Shown: one piece after another, positions 8,977 through 20,308 of the stretch
Numbering within the stretch: the first letter of the stretch is position 1
Layout: each line of letters starts with the position of its first letter
Notes under the pieces: generated by a model
Database searches by the model: none
What the model saw: only the letters and a program-made list of their open reading frames with translations
Told to the model about the DNA's origin: nothing
Position numbers and translations under genes: made by a program
Source of the DNA: Pachysolen tannophilus NRRL Y-2460
Taxonomy: Eukaryota > Ascomycota > Pichiomycetes > Alaninales > Pachysolenaceae
NCBI GenBank assembly: GCA_001661245.1
Contig: KV454016.1
Location: 1,047,186 to 1,111,185 of the forward strand
Length of the DNA stretch: 64,000 nucleotides
Reading direction: 5' to 3'

Positions 8977-9651
8977 GATAACGTATTTTCTATTTTTGTG
9001 TTGTTGTTTTTCTTTTTTTCCTTCTTTTATTTTTTTTTTTTTTTTTTTTTTCCTTCATCTCTCAGTCATTTTAGTTTTTTTGTCGACTATTGATTTATGA
9101 ACCTAATTGAAATCGCAAATATATATATATATACACATTCGTATTCATTCTATATTAACCGTGAGTTTGTAAACTCTTCCTCGTTATCTTATACTAGAAT
9201 TCATAGTTTTGAGCCGCATCTGAAAAAGGAAAAAACAACAATAAAAAAAGAACTCAGGTACTAGTGATACGAAGTTCATTTATTAAAACGATAATGCAGT
9301 TCCACTAATAAAGAGAAGATAACTATAGATCTAGATAAGCTATGTCAGTATGTACAAAATAAAAAAAGGTAGAACTGTATTTTCCTTCTAAGATTTGCAT
9401 TTCGACTTCTAGTTTCCTAGTCTTGAAAACCTGACTAAAAATATGCAAAATCATGCAACTCGGTTCGTAATAAATCTTTTACTCTGTTAGATTTTAAACA
9501 TTAACAGATTGCCTTTGAGTATCTATGATATTGGCTTGATATCTATATAAAGAAGGTTAATTTCAATTAGAATTTTTTAATAAATCTTTCTTAATCCCAA
9601 TCCTAGACCAGGGGAAAGAAAGAGTCTCGATTTTCTTACTTATTTGTTAAA
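8977..9651. other. Intergenic region, PFK2 to Rua1-like gene
   Basis: 675 bases with poly-T tracts after PFK2 (9029-9050), a short TA repeat near 9119-9132, and AT-rich DNA upstream of the next ATG. No gene, RNA or clear factor site was recognised. Confidence 0.45.
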
Positions 9652-11487
9652 ATGTTTATTTCCAACAATAATCTTCCTGACTTGGAATGTTCCGATTCAA
9701 CGACAGCTACCAGTTTTAAGATTGATAAGGAACAGCTCTCCGGACTAACAGAATATTTGAAATCTTGCTGGAATAAATTAGAAAATTCTTCTGATAAGAG
9801 CCAAATACCAGAAAACTTGAAAGAAACTTTAAAAAAAAACATATCAGAAGAATTTTTAGGCACAGTCACAAGCAATGGACAAACTAAAAGAAACTATTTT
9901 ATAAACTGGATTGTTTCTGAAGTTTCAAATTTTTTTAAATCCGAATCAAATAAGTTAAATAACAAAAATTTTATAAAGGTGAACAGACAAAGCCGTAAAG
10001 AAGCTTTCCGTAAAGACAATAATTCTAAACAAAATGATGATAAGAAAATCTTCGAATGCAAAGATAAACCAAAAGAGGCAGAAGTTGACACTTCAAATGG
10101 ATATTTGGATCAATTAGTTGATGAATATTTGTCGAAAAATCCTGAAGCGGAAAACAAAAATTTGAATAATATCTTGGAAACCGATATTTTAAAAGTTGAA
10201 AATGAAAAAGATAAGCAAAGTCTTACCAATCACCATTTTAGAAATAATACAGGAAGTGTCGAGGATAAAAATAAAAGCTTCTTCAGCATTATATCTCAAA
10301 ACCCAGAAGACAAGTATTTGTTTGATTTTGAAAGTACAGAAACATTAGCAAATGAATCATTTACTGAAATTGATTCACTTGGAGATTTAACTTTAGAGAA
10401 CACATGGACAAAAAGTTCCAGCTCGCTGTTTCAAACTTTTAGTAACGGAGAAAGTAAAGATTCCTTAGGAGGTTACTTCAATTTCAGCAATGGTCTGTCA
10501 ACTAAAACCAATGAATTCAGAGATGGAAATATAATGAGCTATCCCAGAAGTCCAGAGAGTGATGAATTTGTTTTTGAAAATGAACTTGGTGATTCAATTG
10601 AAAATAATGAAATACAACTGCAAACAAATGATTTTATTAGTGTTTATCCAGAAAACGAATTCAATTCAGTTGTTAACAATTCATTAACTAAAAAAAGAAC
10701 TAAAAACAGTTCCGGCCGTAACGTCAGAACGCAGTCACCAGTGACAACACTTAAGGAACTAACTGAGTCAGAACATAACTACAACGATATTCACCACACT
10801 AAAAATATAACTCCTGAAAGCAACGGAGAAATTTACAGTTTAGTCTCAGAAGAAATACCACCTCAAGATGATAGCTTACAAATTAGTGGGAAATTTTTGG
10901 AATTTTGCACTGAAGAATTGAAAAAAGCTAATAAGAAAATAAACTTGGAAGATATTCCTATTGAAGAGAACAAAATCAAGTTTGTTTCTTTACCTAAAAA
11001 CGGGTTGTCTTCTTTAAGAAAATTCAATAATTTTACCAAAAACAATTTTCCTGATTACGACAATAACTATAGATATTACTCTAATAATAAGAGAAACTGT
11101 TTAAGTGCTTACGACCCACTAGTAAGAAGAGAGTCTATAAAGGAAGAAATCAGAGGATCAGAAGGACTATGTCCATTCTGTACGGAACCAACTTTTTTCA
11201 GATTAAATGATTCTCATTATTTGCATCACTTGGCCAAAATACACGGTGTTTGTTCAAATGGTGAATTTGTTCCTGACCCAACCAATCATAGACAATACTT
11301 AAATTCAAGGCTCACTTTAAAAACCCCAAAGATTCATATTGTTGAAGGTGCTGTGTGCGGGCATCCAGCTTGTAATAAAATAATAAAGATAAATGAATAC
11401 AGCAAGAGTGAAAAAAGGTATTTACCGTATCTTCGTCACTTTAAAGAATGCCATCCATGCGGTAAAAAACTTAAGAATACACTTTAA
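9652..11487 (+). CDS. Rua1-type C-terminal domain protein, probable transcription regulator
   Basis: The 611-residue protein has a long disordered N-terminal region rich in Asn, Ser, Lys and Glu (residues 1 to about 500). A compact Cys/His-rich C-terminus follows. It contains LCPFCTEPTFFRLNDSHYLH, then HLAKIHGV..NGEFVPDPTNHR, and a second cluster with CGHPACNKI and YLRHFKECHPC. This layout, with paired C-x2-C and H-x(3-5)-H spacing around a 'pattern VxDPT', matches my recollection of the fungal Rua1 C-terminal domain, found in regulators related to C2H2 zinc-finger proteins. It suggests a nuclear zinc-binding regulator. The target genes are unknown. No orthologue name can be given with confidence. 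The start is the only early ATG after an AT-rich leader. Confidence 0.62.
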   Translation: MFISNNNLPDLECSDSTTATSFKIDKEQLSGLTEYLKSCWNKLENSSDKSQIPENLKETLKKNISEEFLGTVTSNGQTKRNYFINWIVSEVSNFFKSESNKLNNKNFIKVNRQSRKEAFRKDNNSKQNDDKKIFECKDKPKEAEVDTSNGYLDQLVDEYLSKNPEAENKNLNNILETDILKVENEKDKQSLTNHHFRNNTGSVEDKNKSFFSIISQNPEDKYLFDFESTETLANESFTEIDSLGDLTLENTWTKSSSSLFQTFSNGESKDSLGGYFNFSNGLSTKTNEFRDGNIMSYPRSPESDEFVFENELGDSIENNEIQLQTNDFISVYPENEFNSVVNNSLTKKRTKNSSGRNVRTQSPVTTLKELTESEHNYNDIHHTKNITPESNGEIYSLVSEEIPPQDDSLQISGKFLEFCTEELKKANKKINLEDIPIEENKIKFVSLPKNGLSSLRKFNNFTKNNFPDYDNNYRYYSNNKRNCLSAYDPLVRRESIKEEIRGSEGLCPFCTEPTFFRLNDSHYLHHLAKIHGVCSNGEFVPDPTNHRQYLNSRLTLKTPKIHIVEGAVCGHPACNKIIKINEYSKSEKRYLPYLRHFKECHPCGKKLKNTL

Positions 11488-11999
11488 TTTTTTTTTTATT
11501 TTTTCCTTTATTTTTTTTTGTTTTACAAAAATTTCCTTTGAATACTTTCTTTATATTTCAAGTTTATAGCATCTTATAGAAACCATATACGATCTCAGTT
11601 ACCGTCTTTATTATAACAGATCTTCCTTGACTCGTAGTTAAATCCAATGCATATTGAATTGTGCATTCTGCAGGGAAACTTCCTTTTTAGGAAAAGTATC
11701 GAACGGTAAAACATTAATAATCTTGAAGCTGCTCATCCGGTCGATGAAAACTAATTAGGTGATTGATTTCCAACGTATGGATTTCAAATTATTCAAATTC
11801 AACTATTGAGAAAAGTATACGGACTTGAGGAAAAATAGAAGAAAACAAATTGGGAAAGATCTTGAGAAATCATGAATGAGATGTAAGATAGGGTTCTAAC
11901 AATCAATATTAAATTACTACAATGATATCATATAAGTAATGAATTGTCTTAATGCTACATACATATATTTCACAAATATAGAAAAAATTAAGTTTTAAT
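11488..11999. other. Intergenic region between convergent genes
   Basis: 512 bases separating the 3' ends of the Rua1-type gene (plus) and HIR3 (minus). It begins with T-rich tracts that probably hold the polyadenylation region. No open frame, tRNA or repeat of note was seen. Confidence 0.45.
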
Positions 12000-14900
12000 T
12001 CAGTTATCTTCTTCAGAAGAATTATTTTGTCCTTTAGAGTCTTGTTTTGGTGTGACAAATACATCATTATCATTTTCATCATCAGTACTAGTAATTGCAA
12101 CAACTTTGTCCTCATGGTCAGATTCATTTTTTTGTCTTTTCAATGTCATATTGTTCGTGGGTGATGCTAATGACCTTTTTCTTGGCGTAGTGTTGATATC
12201 CATCAAAGCAGCCAGGTCAGTTTTTGTATTTTCACCGTGTTCATCTATATCCAGATTATTAGATTTAAAAACTTCATTATTCTGAACCTCAAATGACGGG
12301 GTTTTATCACTTGCTGGATTTAAATCATGAGTAGAGAAGGATTTTTCATCGACTTTTTTATCGAGTTTAACATGTGATTGAGCCTCTGCAGGAACAGTTG
12401 AAAAATCCGAATTTTCTTGCACAAGACCCTGAGAATCTGAAAAATTCAGCTGGTTACTGTCATTCTGAGGACTGATAAGTAAAGTTTTGGTTACATTTTC
12501 TGTCTCTTGAGATTCTGGAGCAAGACCGCTATTATTATTTACAGCGATTAATTCATCTCTATTATCGGTGTTGGGGCTTTGTGAAATAGGGTTAGAGTTT
12601 GTTGGTGATAGTTCTGCTACTGACTTAGGTTCGGGAACATTGTAAACTATTGGTATCTCTGACAATTTCGGAAGTTTCATAGACTTAATAATTTCTGTAA
12701 TGTCTTTCCTTGCAAGTTTTGATTTCACTGATTCCAGAACTTTAATCAGTTCTCCATTAGAACAAATTTCATTGGTGTAGATAAAATACATTTTCAAGTA
12801 AATTGAATAGAAAGTATCGTCAATAAATGAAGTTTGCGAAAATCCGTTTGACATTCTTTTAATCTCATGGAAATCTGTAAATAAATATAGCAATTCTTGT
12901 AACCTCTTATGCTGCAAATTAGTTTCATTCTCCGCTATTGATTTATTAATGAAATTATTAAATTCTTTTGCCCTAACAAGAAACTCCCCATAAACTAAGA
13001 AGCCGATACACTTCTCGGTGAAATTCTCGTCAATATCAGCCACTTTTCTGCATAAATCACAGATTATCTTTGTTGTTGAATTCCAAGCTTTTATCAAATT
13101 TATCATGCTAGACCCTACACGGCGCAATTTCTTTGCAAACTGAAACAAAGAGGTTAGGTCCCTCTGTTTGGATAATATCTTGAGGAAGAAGGTAATGTAT
13201 TGAAGATTATAGACAAAGTGCTTTCCTGGTCTTTCATTTTCCGGCTTCCAAATCGTTACTAAGTTCTTGACAGTGGGCTTAAGACTAACTAAATTGAGCA
13301 TAGTTTCTTTTGCAGAATCCCAATCATCTAATATCTCCAGTTGAATTTCAGCAATCTTGTAATGAGGTTTATGATGCCAATTTTTTTTGTCATACGATAT
13401 CACTTTTTTCAATGATTCAATAATGACAAATTTTGCAAACAACTTTAAATCATTTTGTTCGCTATTTGTTCTGTCGATATCCAGTGGATCCACCTTCAAA
13501 ATTGGATTCTGGTTTAAATAATTGATTGCTTCTGTCACAGTTAATTTATCATTAGATACGTATTTCAATAACAAAGAGCATAACCTATAATGTGGTTCAA
13601 TAGTTGGATCAGCACTAGAATTTGAAGATCTAGCCAAATTACAAGATATAATCAAGTCTTGCAAAACCTGATGAGGCTCGAGATTTAATTTGTACTCAAT
13701 CTTAGAGATGTAGTAATAGTTTAGCCAGTCATCTTTAGACAATCTTGAAGCCATTAGAAATGATGATAGCAATATTTTCAAAATCGTTTTATCCGTGATG
13801 GGATTCGTTGATAATTTTTCATAAATCTTCGTGTTATTTGCTAGTTTCAAAAATTTGGGAACTGAATTTACATTGAAAACCAATTTTGACATCGGTTCCA
13901 TTGCAGCATTGTACAACTCTTTACCAAAAGAGCTCCATAACACAGCACCAACTTGATCGGATAATTCCTTAGATTTATCTGTCTCGGCCTTCAAACTTAT
14001 TGCCATAAGGTAACATAATAAAGATTTTTTCTGCAATAACGCTGTGCCCTGTTTTTTATCATTATTTGTCAATTTATCAGAAGTCCAGATTAAATCGTCT
14101 TCCACTAAAAGACTGTAGGTTTGTCCTAATAATAACCATGTTTCAAGTCTCTTTGAACCACAAATTATATCTTGCTTGAACATCTGTAAGACAAAATCCA
14201 ATTCAGAAATTCTACTTTGCATAGATCTCTTTCTAATCTTGAATAATCCCAAGGCCATAACACCCTGTAAGTAATACAACCCATTCTCAGCAACTTCTTG
14301 TATATCTAATTTGGATTTACCGATATCAATTGTTAGCAAACCGTAGAAAGCGTCTCTCATAATCCTAACATTTAACTGAGTGTTATCAAGATAATCCTCT
14401 AATACAGCATTATACCTTGAGATAGATTCATCTTTTTCATTTGGATCGCCAATGACTTTATATATAGAATCTAATAAAGTTTTAATATCATTTTTAGGAA
14501 TATTAAACATAGGATTTTTCTTCTTAAAACAATTAGGTAAGACAAATTTCGAAATTTCCATGGCATCAAATCTGCTAAAGGATATTTCACTTGTTGAGTG
14601 ATCGAACGGAGTAAAATTTTCAACACTAATGCTAATTTTATAACGACAGAAAATTACCTGCAATAAATCCATTTCAGACTCAGGCCAGCTAAGATCTATC
14701 AAGCAATCCTGAATTAATTTCAAAAATTTCCCATCGCTAGAATCACAATAGCTTCTAACACCTAGTTGTTCATGCAATAATGAGAGCAAATCATTTATAT
14801 ACTCCGGCTTTGCTTGTGGTAATAAAACAGAGTAATACAAGAAAACTAAGGAAAACGTGTTAGTTAATATATCCCTTACTTTTCTTGCAGCTTTAGTTGA

Positions 14901-17624
14901 CTTCAGATCCAAAGATACCTTCAAAGACGACTTCTTTGCTACGTCTTCATGCAAACAATATATAAAGCCTATCCTCATGAATTCCAAAATTTTTGATAAA
15001 AGATTTTTTTTATCTGAACGTTCTTCAGGACTATACTGCAATTTCCAAGAGTTTTTACTTAATAGTTCAATAAATTTATTCAAAAACTCACCATAAAATC
15101 CTAAATTTCTTAGTAAAATTTGTTGTCTTTGAAATTCTTGTTCTTTTCTGTAGGCCTCGGAACCAATTTGGTTATACAAAATATTTAAAATATGTTCAAT
15201 TCCAGTTTGATACTTTTTCAAGTTGTTTATAGACGAATAATAATTTAATAATATTTGCCATAATTTTAACTTTAATTCCAAAGATGACTTGTGTATGAAT
15301 TCCTCCATCTCCTTTTGTTCTTTTGAAAAAGGACATTTCTTTTCTTCAGATACAGGCATTAATATCAATTCTAATAGTTGTATTTTTTCTAAACTGTCAC
15401 AATCTGAATCCAATAAATTTGAAAAAGTAGTTAACACATTCAATTTCGATAACTGAATATTGACAATATCATAATTTAGTCTTTTAATATTTGTATAGTT
15501 CAAATATATAATATCCACATTCGATAGATTTTCATTGCTCAACAAATTGGACAACATTTTCTTGATATTTAGTTCATTAATCGACGTAAGATTATCCAAA
15601 TGTTGCATGTAAGACAATAAACACCAAGTATATCTCAACATTAATTTATCCAAAACATCACTTTTCAATGTCAGCTTGATAAAAATTAAATCCTGGGAAA
15701 TAGATTTCCATCTTTCAATTCTTGTAACCAATATTTTTTTTTGAGTTAACAATTCATTAAAATATGCTTTCTGTTTTTCAATGCCCTTTTTTTGGTTTTT
15801 TTGATATACGGAAATATAAGAATCAACCAATAACTCAAATATGGAGATCGACATACTCAAATACTTGTAATATATACTATTTTCTAAATTTTGGTAATCT
15901 GAAGCAAATAAGCTTACAATTTCATTATAGATGGTGATATCAGAGGCATTTAAAAAATTTATCAAAATTTTATAAACATCTTCGTCAACTTTATAGTCTA
16001 TTATTAAAACTTCATTTTTATCATTAAAACTTAAAAATGACTCCAATATCAATATTCTCAATTGGAACAAATGCAAACTACTATTATTTACAATTTTGAT
16101 AAATTCATTGACATCCAATACGTCGACATTTTTATATTCAACAGTTAATAAATCATCCAAAGTGTTTGCATTTAATATTTCTAAAATCGAATTATTACTA
16201 CTACTTTCTATATTCAGTAATAATAATTCTGATTTCTGGTGGCTCCAATTACTTAATGTTTTCACGAAATCATGGATATACATATCTTTAGACTCACTGT
16301 AATTTTCGAGGAATGCATCAATCGGCCCATTAAATTTTAATTCTATATCTTCTTTTTCACATTCAGTATTTGAATTTAGTAGAGATAAATATTGATTCAA
16401 AACCGATACAAATCTTTCCAGTTCTGAAAATTCTAAATCTTGGACATTTTCAGGAGTATCATTTGCTATTTTGTTTAATCGTTTACTGGATCTTGTGATG
16501 CTATTCTTTTCATTTCTAGCTTCTGAAGCAGAAGTTTGTTGAGGTTTATCCTCTCCATTTTCTCCCTCAGTCCCTTCAACCGCAGTTAATGTTGTTGTTG
16601 TCGCTGTTGATACTTTGCTCTCATCTTTATTATTTTCAACTTCATTAGTATCATTTGCAATTTCAGGCTCACTATTGTCTTTTTTTAGAGGTAACAAAAA
16701 TTGTACTTTTTCAACGGGCGTTGTGGTTAAAGAATATTGATCATAACATTTTTGTTTACCTTTTGGTTTTGGTAAACTTTCGTGGATTAACCTAATTAGT
16801 GATGAAAACGATATGTCATTTGTATTGTAATTTGTTAAATCGATATTTAGTGTTTTCAATTGAAACAAATTTTCTTTTTTTTTCAATTCTATATGATCTT
16901 TAACTGGTTGTAAAAATTTTAAATCACAAGTTTCTCTTTGATCATCATCATTCAATTTTTTAATATTTTCAAAAGATATTCTATTTTTATTCATAAAATT
17001 ATCTTTATCTTCGCTTACTAGTTGATAATGATCAATTTCTATTAACAACTCTTTATACCGATTTAAGAACTTGCTAAAATTTTTCAATATCTTATTTTTT
17101 CTTAATATCAAAAAAGTTTTATCAGACCCATTTCTAATATCATTTTTCATTAATTCATATTCAATGATAAATCTAGATAATCTCTTACTTCCAAAAAAAT
17201 TAAATATATCGTATAGTAGTTCCACCAACCTTGTATCTCCTTCAGCAAATTTCAAAGCCGAAACTAAATCATCAACACAAGATGTCAACTCTTCATATAA
17301 ATCTAATATTTCTTCTTCTGTAAGTTCATTTGATTCCTTTCTATTTTTTTGCTCTGCCACCAATTTGTCAAATTTTAAAAAACCAACATTTCTATACGCT
17401 AAATATCTCAAATTATTTATAGTTGGCGATGACGAATTATCATTAATAACGTCAATCTTAAATAACTCTTCATATACATTTGCTGCTTCTGTATAATTGT
17501 TATCCTTCTGCAAATTTAACGCCCTCTTAAATAATGTAAAAGATTCTTCAATCTGCAACTCCCTCGTATGTTCTTCAGCATCCAATTCATCTTCACTCAA
17601 GTTAATAGCAGCAAATTTAGACAT
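12000..17624 (-). CDS. HIR3: Histone regulatory protein Hir3 (HIR complex)
   Basis: Hir3 is the scaffold subunit of the HIR histone chaperone (Hir1, Hir2, Hir3, Hpc2). The complex deposits H3-H4 outside S phase and represses histone genes. The frame gives 1874 residues from the ATG at 17624-17622. The N-terminus MSKFAAINLSEDELDAEEHTRELQIEESF, followed by TPR-like helices with YTEAANVYEELFKID, is the signature of the Hir3/CABIN1 family. An acidic, Ser/Thr-rich disordered insert covers about residues 320-385, helical repeats fill the middle, and the last ~250 residues are low-complexity and end in an acidic stretch. The length is close to that of fungal Hir3 proteins (about 1650-1900). No break is seen. 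Confidence 0.9.
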   Translation of the reverse strand: MSKFAAINLSEDELDAEEHTRELQIEESFTLFKRALNLQKDNNYTEAANVYEELFKIDVINDNSSSPTINNLRYLAYRNVGFLKFDKLVAEQKNRKESNELTEEEILDLYEELTSCVDDLVSALKFAEGDTRLVELLYDIFNFFGSKRLSRFIIEYELMKNDIRNGSDKTFLILRKNKILKNFSKFLNRYKELLIEIDHYQLVSEDKDNFMNKNRISFENIKKLNDDDQRETCDLKFLQPVKDHIELKKKENLFQLKTLNIDLTNYNTNDISFSSLIRLIHESLPKPKGKQKCYDQYSLTTTPVEKVQFLLPLKKDNSEPEIANDTNEVENNKDESKVSTATTTTLTAVEGTEGENGEDKPQQTSASEARNEKNSITRSSKRLNKIANDTPENVQDLEFSELERFVSVLNQYLSLLNSNTECEKEDIELKFNGPIDAFLENYSESKDMYIHDFVKTLSNWSHQKSELLLLNIESSSNNSILEILNANTLDDLLTVEYKNVDVLDVNEFIKIVNNSSLHLFQLRILILESFLSFNDKNEVLIIDYKVDEDVYKILINFLNASDITIYNEIVSLFASDYQNLENSIYYKYLSMSISIFELLVDSYISVYQKNQKKGIEKQKAYFNELLTQKKILVTRIERWKSISQDLIFIKLTLKSDVLDKLMLRYTWCLLSYMQHLDNLTSINELNIKKMLSNLLSNENLSNVDIIYLNYTNIKRLNYDIVNIQLSKLNVLTTFSNLLDSDCDSLEKIQLLELILMPVSEEKKCPFSKEQKEMEEFIHKSSLELKLKLWQILLNYYSSINNLKKYQTGIEHILNILYNQIGSEAYRKEQEFQRQQILLRNLGFYGEFLNKFIELLSKNSWKLQYSPEERSDKKNLLSKILEFMRIGFIYCLHEDVAKKSSLKVSLDLKSTKAARKVRDILTNTFSLVFLYYSVLLPQAKPEYINDLLSLLHEQLGVRSYCDSSDGKFLKLIQDCLIDLSWPESEMDLLQVIFCRYKISISVENFTPFDHSTSEISFSRFDAMEISKFVLPNCFKKKNPMFNIPKNDIKTLLDSIYKVIGDPNEKDESISRYNAVLEDYLDNTQLNVRIMRDAFYGLLTIDIGKSKLDIQEVAENGLYYLQGVMALGLFKIRKRSMQSRISELDFVLQMFKQDIICGSKRLETWLLLGQTYSLLVEDDLIWTSDKLTNNDKKQGTALLQKKSLLCYLMAISLKAETDKSKELSDQVGAVLWSSFGKELYNAAMEPMSKLVFNVNSVPKFLKLANNTKIYEKLSTNPITDKTILKILLSSFLMASRLSKDDWLNYYYISKIEYKLNLEPHQVLQDLIISCNLARSSNSSADPTIEPHYRLCSLLLKYVSNDKLTVTEAINYLNQNPILKVDPLDIDRTNSEQNDLKLFAKFVIIESLKKVISYDKKNWHHKPHYKIAEIQLEILDDWDSAKETMLNLVSLKPTVKNLVTIWKPENERPGKHFVYNLQYITFFLKILSKQRDLTSLFQFAKKLRRVGSSMINLIKAWNSTTKIICDLCRKVADIDENFTEKCIGFLVYGEFLVRAKEFNNFINKSIAENETNLQHKRLQELLYLFTDFHEIKRMSNGFSQTSFIDDTFYSIYLKMYFIYTNEICSNGELIKVLESVKSKLARKDITEIIKSMKLPKLSEIPIVYNVPEPKSVAELSPTNSNPISQSPNTDNRDELIAVNNNSGLAPESQETENVTKTLLISPQNDSNQLNFSDSQGLVQENSDFSTVPAEAQSHVKLDKKVDEKSFSTHDLNPASDKTPSFEVQNNEVFKSNNLDIDEHGENTKTDLAALMDINTTPRKRSLASPTNNMTLKRQKNESDHEDKVVAITSTDDENDNDVFVTPKQDSKGQNNSSEEDN

Positions 17625-18498
17625 GGTCACCTAAGCGCCATTAGAAATGAACAATAAACTTAGTTAATGGGCGTCTATTTTGTTTTCATTTGTTTTTTTT
17701 TTTTTTCTAACGCAAAAAATACCTTTTTTCGAGGTAGTGAACTTCTACAGTAAAAATCACAGATATCAGCTATAATATACTACAAACTATACTATGAACT
17801 ACCGGAACAGAAGACTAGCTTATGTGAGCATCGGAACGTTAGTGCCACGAGAACAATGTTTAATACTTATTTTAAGATCATGTAATTGGACTAGTGAATT
17901 GGCTTTATGGAGATAACCTTATGCTTGTATATTCGAAAATCTTTAATGAATTTTTTTGCACATCCGGTTGTATTTATGCGTCTTAGTAAATGATAAACTT
18001 TTCAAGTGTACAACTTCATTGGAGAAGAATAACAATTTTTTGGAAATTATCACTCTTTATTTCAACAACAGAAGGCTTAACATTTTTCTTTTTGGTTACA
18101 TTGCTTAATCTATAGTTATAGTTGAATACGACTATTTCTATTGTTATTTATGACCATTATTTAAAGTTAGTACAAAAAAATGTGTGAAGAGAAAGAGGTT
18201 TCCTAAAGAGGAAATGTTCCTGATATTATGCAATTCGAAGAAGCCATACTCATTGCATTAAGTTATAGTTAGGTATGAACACTGCTAATTAAAGTTTCTA
18301 TGTTTTTAAATTATGGCTTTTTTTCTTCACATATTATTCAATTGAAGGCATTAGTTCTTGTCTATTTTCAATGGTTTGTAAAGAAGAGAAAAAAGTATAA
18401 GAATCAGGACGTATTCCATATTATTGATTTATATTGGTTTTGCCCAAAATCAATTGTACGTTTTAGAAGGAAAAAAAAAATAGAAGCAGGAGACGCAA
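17625..18498. promoter_or_regulatory. Divergent HIR3 / permease promoter region
   Basis: 874 bases between the two divergent starts. It is AT-rich with poly-T next to HIR3. The 200 bases before the permease ATG hold a frame without protein-like character. I looked for CACGTG and Met31/32-type AAACTGTGG boxes expected for methionine control and saw neither. No RNA gene was recognised. Confidence 0.4.
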
Positions 18499-20280
18499 AT
18501 GTCGAAAATACTGCAGACTTTACTTTACCCTATATGGGGATCAACAGAAGATGGTACATTCGAGCTGGAAAAAAATGATACTACTGTGATAGTTTCAAAC
18601 TATGATGAACCAGATACATCTTACAACTTACGTGGTACTCCATCTGAAAAAACTAGTCCTCTAGGTTATAGCAACAATCTTTTAACCACAGTATATTTAG
18701 TGCTTCATGGTATTGTTGGTACAGGTATTTTTTCAACTCCTGCAACTATTTTAAACTCTATTGGTAGTGTTGGTGCTAGTTATGTTCTATGGATTACTTG
18801 TTGGTTTATTTCATTGTTTAATGTCTTGATCTATATTGAATTTGTTACTTATTTTCCCAATAGAAATGGTGGTGATGTTGCTTATTTAGAGCAATCATAC
18901 CCTGAACCCAAATTTATGATACTGACAGTTTATGCGGCCGTTAGTGTTGTTTTATCATATCTGACAAGTAGTGCTATTGCATTTAGCCAGTATATTTTAA
19001 AGGCAGCAGATGCTGAAGCCACAACTTGGAGAGAAAGAGGTATAGCTGCAGGAGTATTAACAGGAGTTTGTTTAATGGCCTCTATTAATACCAAATATAC
19101 TTTGAAAATTTCAAATATCTTAAGTTTTGTAAAAGTTGTGTTTTTACTGTTCATTGCTATTACTGGTCTTGTTGTTCTTGGGGGACATACTAGGGTTAGA
19201 TCACCAACAGCAAATTTTCAAAATGCTTGGGAAGGAACAACTTCTGATGGTAATGCTATTGCTAATTCTATTATTGACGTCACATTTTCATATTCAGGAT
19301 TTAGTTATGCTTTTGCAGTTGTTGCGGAGCATCAGAAAAGTCTGAAAGAAGATCCAATTAGAACATACAAGACATTTGTACCATTAACGCTTTTCGTGAT
19401 TTTTATTTTTTACATTTTAATTATCACAGCTTATTATGCTGGTTCTGGAACAATTGAAGAAATTAAAGATTCGGGGAATACTGTTGTCAGCACTTTTTTC
19501 TCTAACGTATTTGGTACCGAAAGTGCTACCAAAGCAATGAGTTCTTTGGTTGCTCTCTCAGCTTTAGGCCATTTGCTTACAGCTGTTGTTTCTCATTCAA
19601 GAGCATTACGGGAATGTGGAAGACAAGGTGTACTTCCTTTCCGTAAATTTTGGATACAAGTAAAACCATTTGGTACTCCTATAGGTCCATTGTTCATTAC
19701 TTGGTTAGTTAACATTATTGTCATACTTGCACCTCCAGCAGGATCTGCATACAATTTTGTGGTTGATTTAGGTACTTATTCATCAGATATTTTTTCTTTG
19801 GTCTTGGTTATTGGTTTGCTTCAAGTTAGAAGACAAAGGAAAAAAGCAGGGTTGGGGTATGCTGGTTACAAAGTTCCTACAGCACTCATTATAATTCTCA
19901 TCTTGTTTCAACTTTTAGTGATTGCAATTGTCTGGGTTCCTCCATCAAATGGTACCTTAATTGGTAGTGATGTCACATTTTTTTATGCCACTTATCCTAT
20001 TGTTACAATTGGTTTGATATTACTCTGTATTGGTTATTACTTGGTATGGTATAAAGTATTGCCGAAGTTGGGAAAATTTGAATACAGATATTCTGTTTAC
20101 AGATTGAACAATGGAGAATTAGGTAATTCAGTCATAAAAGTTCCTTTAGATAAGTTAGACCAATGGGATAGTGAACATACGGAAGAAATTGAAATTGAGC
20201 CTATTGAAAGTAATCAGTCTTCGGAAGTTATCCAGGTTAAAAAACGTATTACTCATTATTCAAAAGATGATAAATTATAA
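18499..20280 (+). CDS. MUP1: Amino-acid permease of the LAT type, methionine permease (Mup1/Mup3)-like
   Basis: The predicted plasma-membrane transporter has 593 residues. A hydrophilic N-terminal tail of about 70 residues leads into about 12 hydrophobic segments. The first transmembrane segment carries the APC-superfamily substrate motif HGIVGTGIFSTPATIL, and the second segment is followed by FPNRNGGDVAYLE. A later segment has SALGHLLTAVVSHSRALRECGRQGVLPF. The layout matches the yeast high-affinity methionine permease group (Mup1 574, Mup3 546 residues) better than the YAT amino-acid permeases. The C-terminal tail of about 70 residues is acidic, with Lys residues suitable for ubiquitin-driven endocytosis (inference). 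Substrate specificity cannot be read from sequence, so the symbol is provisional. Confidence 0.7.
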   Translation: MSKILQTLLYPIWGSTEDGTFELEKNDTTVIVSNYDEPDTSYNLRGTPSEKTSPLGYSNNLLTTVYLVLHGIVGTGIFSTPATILNSIGSVGASYVLWITCWFISLFNVLIYIEFVTYFPNRNGGDVAYLEQSYPEPKFMILTVYAAVSVVLSYLTSSAIAFSQYILKAADAEATTWRERGIAAGVLTGVCLMASINTKYTLKISNILSFVKVVFLLFIAITGLVVLGGHTRVRSPTANFQNAWEGTTSDGNAIANSIIDVTFSYSGFSYAFAVVAEHQKSLKEDPIRTYKTFVPLTLFVIFIFYILIITAYYAGSGTIEEIKDSGNTVVSTFFSNVFGTESATKAMSSLVALSALGHLLTAVVSHSRALRECGRQGVLPFRKFWIQVKPFGTPIGPLFITWLVNIIVILAPPAGSAYNFVVDLGTYSSDIFSLVLVIGLLQVRRQRKKAGLGYAGYKVPTALIIILILFQLLVIAIVWVPPSNGTLIGSDVTFFYATYPIVTIGLILLCIGYYLVWYKVLPKLGKFEYRYSVYRLNNGELGNSVIKVPLDKLDQWDSEHTEEIEIEPIESNQSSEVIQVKKRITHYSKDDKL

Positions 20281-20308
20281 ATATACAAGACACGTATATA
20301 GGTATATA

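Noticed and set aside
12000-17630. HIR3 starting at 17630
   Set aside because: That codon is GTG. The first ATG is two codons later at 17624, and yeast genes normally use ATG.
18300-18578. Short frame upstream of the permease
   Set aside because: Composition is that of translated AT-rich DNA and it overlaps the permease start in another frame.
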